A stretch of DNA of 10,387 bases from Pseudomonadota bacterium (GTDB lineage Bacteria > Pseudomonadota > Zetaproteobacteria > Mariprofundales > Mariprofundaceae), in NCBI GenBank assembly GCA_002401635.1, contig NVTQ01000039.1, positions 7,051 to 17,437 on the forward strand. Direction: 5' to 3'. Shown piece by piece: positions 5,405 through 10,387 of the stretch (position 1 is the first letter of the stretch; every line of letters starts with the position of its first letter). Under the pieces are notes generated by a model that did not search any database, was not told the origin of the DNA, and saw only the letters and a program-made list of their open reading frames with translations. The translations under genes were made by a program, and so were the position numbers.

Positions 5405-6873
5405 GACGTTTCCTTGATGGGTAGGCATATTTGAAAACAACTGCCCGTTGCATCGCTGCTTATAAGCTCCAAAGAGCCATGCATGCTATGAATAAGCTCC
5501 CTGCTAATAGCCAAACCCAAACCTGTCCCTTCCCCTCGGGCTTTACTGGTAAAATCAGGCTTAAAAATATCATCTTTTATGTCATCGGCTATGCCATGAC
5601 CATCATCTTTAATATGAATAATTATTTTTTCATCATCTTTCGCAAAAGCATGAATATGCACGTTTCCTTTATCTTGGCATGCATCTAAAGCATTCATGAT
5701 AAGGTTAAGCAATACCTGTAATAACATACCTTCCGCAGCATATATTTTGGGCAATGCTGAAGAGATTTCCGTCGTAATCCGAACTGACTTTTTTTTCGGT
5801 GACATTTGTGCCAACTGAACGGCTTCTTTAATCACTGGAGGGACATAGAAATTTCGCATCGTAGGCGTAGCTTCATGCCTGCCGAAATTTAAAATAATTT
5901 GTATAATGTCTTCCATTCGCGCGGTTTCTTTGAGCGCAATTTGAAGTTGCGTTTGCGCCGCATCACAATCATTGAGGATTAGTTTTTTCTGTGCAACTTG
6001 CAAAGATACAGAAATCGCTGATAAAGGGTTACCTACCTCGTGCGCAATGCCTCCAGCCATGAGCCCCAAGGCACTCATCTTATCATGGTACGCCGCAAGG
6101 CTTCGTGTATGACTCAGTTTTTTATCCCGCTCTTTCAAGGCATGCCCCATGGCATTGAAAGCACGCCCAAGCACGCCAATTTCATCTTGCGATTTTACTT
6201 GGCACTGCACATTAAAATCACCCTTTGCGACTTGTTGCACAGATTTTCGCATGCGAATAAGCGGAAGCACAATTTGACTGTAAATAAAATATGTTAGGCA
6301 CAACAGTGTGACCAGCAAGACAACCAGTAGCCCCAGCGCCTCATCGTGCATATCCATTCTTAAGCCAGCCATCATACGCATGGCCTCATTGACGCGAATA
6401 TCCAGTATATGATGTTGCTTTGATAGCTGCTTAATGGAATCTCGTGTTCTCTCCATGACTTCTTGCAAAATAACGGGGCCTTCCATATTACCTACAGCAT
6501 ACGGAAGTTTAAAAATCTCATGGCTCAAACCATCTATTTCTTCCAATGCCTCAGGCACACCGATTAACGCATACTCTGGGTAATTCTCTTCATATTTTTT
6601 TACCGCTAGAAATAAATTACTATGCAAGTGTGAAAAATATGTTTCCAAACGATAGTCGCCCGTAACAAGAAACTCTTTTACAGGGTCGATGCTATGGTGT
6701 AAATCCAATTCAAGGTCATGCAAATAATGATTTTGCTTGTTACTACTTTCAACAACCTTGGCTTCAATCCTCAGGTGCTCCATATCATCAATAAGATCCC
6801 AGCCAAATAACCCTGTCATCATGAAGACAATCAGAAGCCACAACCCAATTTTTACGGCGATGTACTTACTCAT
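5401..6873 (-). CDS. Membrane sensor histidine kinase, NtrB-like
   Basis: A 490-residue kinase. One helix at 4-25, a mostly helical periplasmic sensor region at about 26-178 that matches no domain I recognise, a second helix at 179-206, then HAMP (about 207-258, DEIGVLGRAFNAMG). The dimerisation domain carries His278 in GIAHEVGNPLSAIS. The ATPase domain has the N box (Asn390, Asn394 in LLNLIMNALDAC), DDGHGI (423-428), FTSK (441-444) and GTGLGLAI (449-456). All catalytic parts are present. It phosphorylates the regulator encoded immediately downstream, with which it overlaps by four bases. The sensor helices contain several His and Met (HHS near 60, EAMRMMAGLRMDMHDE at 163-178), which could fit metal sensing, but this is speculative. 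The ribosome site is weak. Confidence 0.93.
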   Translation of the reverse strand: MSKYIAVKIGLWLLIVFMMTGLFGWDLIDDMEHLRIEAKVVESSNKQNHYLHDLELDLHHSIDPVKEFLVTGDYRLETYFSHLHSNLFLAVKKYEENYPEYALIGVPEALEEIDGLSHEIFKLPYAVGNMEGPVILQEVMERTRDSIKQLSKQHHILDIRVNEAMRMMAGLRMDMHDEALGLLVVLLVTLLCLTYFIYSQIVLPLIRMRKSVQQVAKGDFNVQCQVKSQDEIGVLGRAFNAMGHALKERDKKLSHTRSLAAYHDKMSALGLMAGGIAHEVGNPLSAISVSLQVAQKKLILNDCDAAQTQLQIALKETARMEDIIQIILNFGRHEATPTMRNFYVPPVIKEAVQLAQMSPKKKSVRITTEISSALPKIYAAEGMLLQVLLNLIMNALDACQDKGNVHIHAFAKDDEKIIIHIKDDGHGIADDIKDDIFKPDFTSKARGEGTGLGLAISRELIHSMHGSLELISSDATGSCFQICLPIKETS

Positions 6874-6882
6874 AACTTATAA

Positions 6883-6903
6883 ATACTTCTGCACGTCAAG
6901 TAT
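6883..6903. promoter_or_regulatory. Dyad upstream of the histidine kinase
   Basis: ATACTT and AAGTAT flank nine bases in the 84-bp gap before the kinase start. It is 10-30 bp from the start codon, so it could be an operator or a leader hairpin limiting translation. A perfect 6-bp half-site in AT-rich sequence is only suggestive. Confidence 0.25.
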
Positions 6904-6912
6904 GACTGCATC

Positions 6913-6934
6913 AAAAAAACACAGCCATGCTTGT
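6913..6934 (-). terminator. Weak intrinsic terminator after the YtkA/FixH-like gene
   Basis: On the minus strand, ACAAGC-ATG-GCTGT gives a short stem with one bulge, followed after a G by seven T (6913-6919). It lies 24 bp after the stop of the secreted YtkA/FixH-like gene. The stem is weak, so part of the transcript may continue into the kinase and regulator genes. Confidence 0.4.
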
Positions 6935-6957
6935 CGAAAGAAAATAACCCCCAGTTA

Positions 6958-7473
6958 TTATTGATTAAAATAAGTAACACCAGCAAAATGCTTCTTGCCA
7001 TCATCTGTTTTGAACAGAACCATGATTTCATGATCTCCAGCATGATTCAAATCATAACCAACCATATACCAGTCACCCATTTTCATCATCATTTTGGATT
7101 CCGAATTATCATTGGGGTGGGTTACTTTGGAATTTACCGCTTGTAATGAGATGATTTGGTTGTTTTTCTCAACTTTAATCATCACATGGTGTGTGCCGCC
7201 ATGCTTCATGCCCTCAGGCGCTTTCATAACATGAAAGCTCACTTCATAACCATCAACCACTTCTTTTTTTAAAAAAGTTCCTTCTTTCATATCCTTCATT
7301 GAATCCATACTGCAAGGATTGTGTTGCATGCCTTCCATAGCCTGCATGGAACATGGGTTATGTCCCATATCACCATGCATGTGTCCATTCATATGATGAG
7401 CCTCCTCTCCTTGTGCAAAGGCTAGGGAACTGCTTAATAATAATCCTGCTACCAACAACATTGTTTTTTTCAT
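6958..7473 (-). CDS. Secreted Met/His-rich YtkA/FixH-like protein
   Basis: A 171-residue exported protein with a signal peptide cleaved after AFA (1-20). The mature head (21-65) is rich in His and Met and repeats HNPCSM twice (38-43 and 51-56), a motif suited to binding copper or silver. Residues 73-171 are one Ig-like YtkA/FixH domain ending KMGDWYM and AGVTYF. It is a paralogue of the lipoprotein at 353-820. The start at 7473 follows AAGGAG by six to seven bases; an ATG at 7536 in the same frame would lie deep in the DUF411 gene and put 21 non-signal residues in front, so it is rejected. It lies 10 bp after the DUF411 stop, so translation is probably coupled. Inferred role: periplasmic metal binding or delivery together with the efflux pump. 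YtkA/FixH is the best match but the exact family should be checked. Confidence 0.85.
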   Translation of the reverse strand: MKKTMLLVAGLLLSSSLAFAQGEEAHHMNGHMHGDMGHNPCSMQAMEGMQHNPCSMDSMKDMKEGTFLKKEVVDGYEVSFHVMKAPEGMKHGGTHHVMIKVEKNNQIISLQAVNSKVTHPNDNSESKMMMKMGDWYMVGYDLNHAGDHEIMVLFKTDDGKKHFAGVTYFNQ

Positions 7474-7483
7474 CTGTTGCTCC

Positions 7484-8011
7484 TTAATAATGAGTAAATA
7501 CTTCAGATTTTCCATTTTTATCAAATGCCAACACATCGTAGCCTTTAGGTGATTTACCCACCGCTTGCATGCCTGGTGATTTCATAGGCATACCTGGCGC
7601 AGTCAGACCCACAACATCAGGACGCTCTTTAAGTAAACGTTCTATATCCGCAGCAGGCACGTGCCCTTCAATGACATAACCATCAATAATTGCGGTATGA
7701 CATGATGCCAGTTTATCCGTAACACCATATTTCTCTTTGATTACGTCCATATCTTCACGCTTCTTGGTGACCACATTAAAACCTTGTGCACGCAAATGAT
7801 CAGCCCAACCACTACAACAATCACAACTTACTGGTTTGTACATCACAATCTCTGGTTTCGACTGCGCCGCAACATGATTCGCCTGTACAATCGGTGCTTT
7901 TACCGCAGCAACATTACTCTTCGTAGCATCACTGGAAGCATCACAAGCCCCCAAAAGCAATCCCGATAAACCCAATGCCAAAAGCAATACTTTACCCCTT
8001 TGATTTCTCAT
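7484..8011 (-). CDS. DUF411 lipoprotein, metal-resistance associated
   Basis: A 175-residue protein with a signal peptide and lipobox LLGAC (Cys23), so it is probably anchored in a membrane facing the periplasm. The DUF411 domain (about 52-175) shows its hallmarks: VSCDCCSGW (Cys63, Cys65, Cys66), CHTA (Cys104, His105), GYVIEGHVPA (111-120), and GLTAPGMPMKSPGM (135-148). DUF411 proteins have no proven biochemistry but are found repeatedly with copper and silver efflux genes; the Cys, His and Met residues would serve as metal ligands. The ATG overlaps the stop of the RND pump gene (ATGA), with AGGAG upstream. The YtkA/FixH-like gene follows 10 bp later. The three genes are therefore one operon. 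Family call is secure; function is inferred from context. Confidence 0.92.
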   Translation of the reverse strand: MRNQRGKVLLLALGLSGLLLGACDASSDATKSNVAAVKAPIVQANHVAAQSKPEIVMYKPVSCDCCSGWADHLRAQGFNVVTKKREDMDVIKEKYGVTDKLASCHTAIIDGYVIEGHVPAADIERLLKERPDVVGLTAPGMPMKSPGMQAVGKSPKGYDVLAFDKNGKSEVFTHY

Positions 8012-10387
8012 ATACTCTCCTTTTTATATCTTCTTTTTTCCTGAATTTGTAACGCCAAACCATAAATGACAGGCAGTACCAACAAACTTAAAATGGTAGC
8101 TGTAAACATACCGCCAATCATGGGGGCTGCGATACGTTGCATCACATCTGAACCCGTACCACTACCAAACATAATCGGTACCAAACCCGCAATCACTGCT
8201 GTCGCAGTCATGGCAATCGGGCGCACACGCTGGGTCGTGCCTGATGCTACCGCTTGCATAATCTCATTGCTGCTTAGCTGGCCTTGCCTTTCGGCACGCA
8301 GTCTAGCAACAGATTGATCAATAAAGGTCATCACCAGCACACCAATTTCTGCGGATACACCCGCCAGTGCAATAAAACCAACAGCAACTGCAACCGACAT
8401 ATTATACCCCAAAAGCCAAACCAGCCAAAAGCCGCCAATCAAAGCAAATGGAATCGAAAGCATCACCACCACAGGGGCAAGAAAATTCTTAAAATTAAAG
8501 AATAACAATAAGAATATGGTGAGCAAGGTGATTGGGACAACCACCTTCAATCGTGCATTGGCACGCTCCATATATTCAAATTGCCCCGACCAAACCAACG
8601 AATAACCAGCAGGTATATTGACTTGCTCTGCAACTATTTTCTTGGCTTCTGCAACATAACCACCAATGTCGGATGTCTTAATATCAACATAAATCCACGC
8701 ATTGGGTGTAGCATTTTCAGTTTTAATCGAAGGCGGGCCTCGACGAAGTTTTAAATCTGTCACCAAGGACAATGGGATTTGCGCCCCTACGGGTGTTGAA
8801 ATAAGCACCCGTTTCAAAGACTCCATATTATCCCGTAACTCGCGCGGATAACGGATATTAATAGGGTAACGCTCAAGCCCTTCCACCGTTTCACTCACAT
8901 TCATGCCACCAATAGATGACTGAATAACATCCTGAATATCACCCACCGTCAGCCCATAACGCGCAGCTTCTTCACGTTTGATGTCAAAATCGAGGTAATA
9001 TCCCCCCGCCGTTTTATCAGCAAATGCCGAAAGCGTCTCGGGGTGTGTTTTTAGGGCATTTTCAATATCACCAGCAACTTTTTCCAACACATTCAAGTCT
9101 TCACCAGAAACCTTGATACCGATTGGAGTTTTAATCCCTGTAGAGAGCATATCAATACGCGTCTTAATCGGATACGTCCATGCATTTGCCACACCTGGAA
9201 ACTTGATAGCATCATCCATTTCCGCCATTAATTCCTTCGTCGTTTTACTCGGATCAGGCCATTCATCTTTGGGTTTCAAACGAATCGTGGTTTCCATCAT
9301 CGATAAAGGAGCTGGATCCGTTGCAGTTTCAGCACGACCTACCTTACCAAATACATGATGCACTTCAGGAAAGGTTTTAAGAATCTTATCCGTTTGCTGC
9401 AACAACTCTTTGGCTTTGGTAATGGAGATACCTGGATACGTGGTTGGCATATATAGCACATCCCCTTCATCCAATGGCGGCATAAACTCCGAACCTGTTT
9501 TCATGACTGGATAAGCCGTCGCTGCGAGCAAAGCCAAAGCCACCACAAGCGTCATACCGCGCCAGCGCACAGCCAAGCCCAACACAGGCGCATGGATTTT
9601 CTTTAACCATACATTGATGAAGTTATCCTCTTCACTGGGTATTTTACCACGAATAAGTAACCCCATAAGCACAGGCACCAAGGTCACTGCCAATAAAGCT
9701 GCCGCTGCCATGGCATAGGTTTTGGTAAATGCTAAAGGAGCAAACAAGCGCCCTTCTTGCGCCTGCAATGTAAATACAGGTAAAAAAGAAACCGTAATAA
9801 TTAAAAGGCTAAAGAATAATGCGGGACCTACTTCTTTCGATGCCGCGCTTACAGCGTCCCAGCGTGCTTTGACACCCGCCTTTTCATCCAGTTTCTCCAT
9901 ATGTTTATGGGCATTTTCAATCATCACGATAGCACCATCAATCATGGCTCCAATGGCAATCGCAATACCCCCCAATGACATGATATTGGCAGATAGTCCT
10001 TGCCAGCTCATAATCAAAAAAGCAATTAAAATTCCAATCGGAAGGCTAATAATCGCTACCAATGCGCTGCGTGCATGCATCAAGAAAACCAAACAGATAA
10101 TTGCAACCACAATGGATTCTTCGATCAGCTTTTCCGTCAGGTTATCGACAGCCCGCTCAATCAAATCACCACGGTCATAAACAGGTACAATTTCAACACC
10201 TTCTGGCAGCCCTTCTTTCAATTCCTCAAGTTTCGCGCGCACCCGCTCAATGGTTGCCAAAGCATTCTCACCAAAGCGCATAATAACCACAGCACCCGCA
10301 ACTTCGCCTTCTCCATTAAGCTCTACCAGCCCTCGCCGCAACTCTGGGCCCAAATGTATATTGGCAATTTGTTTGAGAAAAATTGGT
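8008..10387 (-). CDS. cusA: CusA/SilA-type heavy-metal RND efflux pump, 5' part missing
   Basis: The frame runs in from the right edge and gives 792 residues of a protein normally about 1040 long, so roughly the first 250 are outside the window. It pumps metal ions from periplasm or cytoplasm through an outer-membrane channel, driven by protons, as a trimer with CusB- and CusC-type partners. Visible signs: ELNGEGEVAGAVVIMRFG near the edge, the TM4 segment IAIGAMIDGAIVMIENAHK with the proton-relay Asp encoded near 9937-9939, RTRIDM-type signature KTRIDMLSTGIKTPIGIKV (about 9105-9162) typical of the monovalent (Cu/Ag) branch, a second periplasmic domain, and the final helices (AMTATAVIAGLVPIMFGSG). 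The signature favours Cu or Ag over Zn/Co/Cd, though this should be aligned. No start codon is present in this window; a TTG at 10353 lies inside the conserved domain. DUF411 follows with an ATGA overlap. Confidence 0.93.
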   Translation of the reverse strand, partial: PIFLKQIANIHLGPELRRGLVELNGEGEVAGAVVIMRFGENALATIERVRAKLEELKEGLPEGVEIVPVYDRGDLIERAVDNLTEKLIEESIVVAIICLVFLMHARSALVAIISLPIGILIAFLIMSWQGLSANIMSLGGIAIAIGAMIDGAIVMIENAHKHMEKLDEKAGVKARWDAVSAASKEVGPALFFSLLIITVSFLPVFTLQAQEGRLFAPLAFTKTYAMAAAALLAVTLVPVLMGLLIRGKIPSEEDNFINVWLKKIHAPVLGLAVRWRGMTLVVALALLAATAYPVMKTGSEFMPPLDEGDVLYMPTTYPGISITKAKELLQQTDKILKTFPEVHHVFGKVGRAETATDPAPLSMMETTIRLKPKDEWPDPSKTTKELMAEMDDAIKFPGVANAWTYPIKTRIDMLSTGIKTPIGIKVSGEDLNVLEKVAGDIENALKTHPETLSAFADKTAGGYYLDFDIKREEAARYGLTVGDIQDVIQSSIGGMNVSETVEGLERYPINIRYPRELRDNMESLKRVLISTPVGAQIPLSLVTDLKLRRGPPSIKTENATPNAWIYVDIKTSDIGGYVAEAKKIVAEQVNIPAGYSLVWSGQFEYMERANARLKVVVPITLLTIFLLLFFNFKNFLAPVVVMLSIPFALIGGFWLVWLLGYNMSVAVAVGFIALAGVSAEIGVLVMTFIDQSVARLRAERQGQLSSNEIMQAVASGTTQRVRPIAMTATAVIAGLVPIMFGSGTGSDVMQRIAAPMIGGMFTATILSLLVLPVIYGLALQIQEKRRYKKESI

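Noticed and set aside
5405..5440. Earlier start of the response regulator
   Set aside because: The ATG at 5404 opens the typical receiver strand MKILVIEDE, has AAGGA upstream and overlaps the kinase stop as ATGA.
6874..6912. Sigma-70 promoter TTGACG ... TATAAG before the kinase
   Set aside because: The spacer is only 12 bases and the -10 would lie against the start codon.
7474..7536. Earlier start of the YtkA/FixH-like protein
   Set aside because: It would lie inside the DUF411 gene and place 21 residues ahead of a good signal peptide that has its own strong ribosome site.
9722..10180. 152-residue open frame on the plus strand
   Set aside because: It is antisense to the conserved RND pump domain and has no recognisable protein features.
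8008..10387. Assignment of the three CusA copper-relay Met residues
   Set aside because: Without an alignment I could not place the E. coli Met positions safely, so I make no claim on whether the triad is kept.

Overview
The window comes from a Gram-negative bacterium, most likely a proteobacterium. The evidence is an inner-membrane RND efflux pump, two lipobox-bearing proteins, an outer-membrane-type beta-barrel protein and a sigma-54 activator. Base composition is moderately AT-rich. The N-terminal sequence of the monoheme cytochrome-porin resembles the Cyc2-like proteins of iron oxidisers, so a Zetaproteobacterium or similar chemolithotroph is possible, but that is an inference and not proven by the sequence.

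Every gene I can support lies on the minus strand, so the transcription order runs from high to low coordinates. From the right edge these are: (1) a CusA/SilA-type heavy-metal efflux pump, cut at its 5' end by the window; a DUF411 lipoprotein overlapping it by ATGA; and a secreted Met/His-rich YtkA/FixH-like protein 10 bp further on. (2) After a weak terminator, a histidine kinase and an NtrC-type sigma-54 response regulator, also overlapping by ATGA. (3) A 557-bp gap holding two tandem, nearly self-complementary repeats of about 168 bp, then dyads and candidate sigma-54 elements. (4) A monoheme c-type cytochrome-porin followed by a clear intrinsic terminator. (5) A cluster of small genes: a 47-residue single-span membrane protein, a His/Met-rich four-helix membrane protein, a CopZ-like HMA protein, a second YtkA/FixH-like protein (lipoprotein), and the start of a cytochrome b561-type membrane protein that runs off the left edge.

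Two themes recur. One is metal handling, probably copper: CusA, DUF411, HMA, NPCSM and Met/His-rich segments, and two paralogous Ig-like metal-chaperone-type domains. The other is electron transfer: the cytochrome-porin and the b-type cytochrome. The two-component system between them is placed to control the cytochrome gene or the efflux genes; the sequence hints at this but does not prove it. The most unusual items are the palindromic tandem repeat, whose edge supplies the regulator's stop codon, the cytochrome-porin, and the uncharacterised His/Met-rich membrane protein with its small neighbours.
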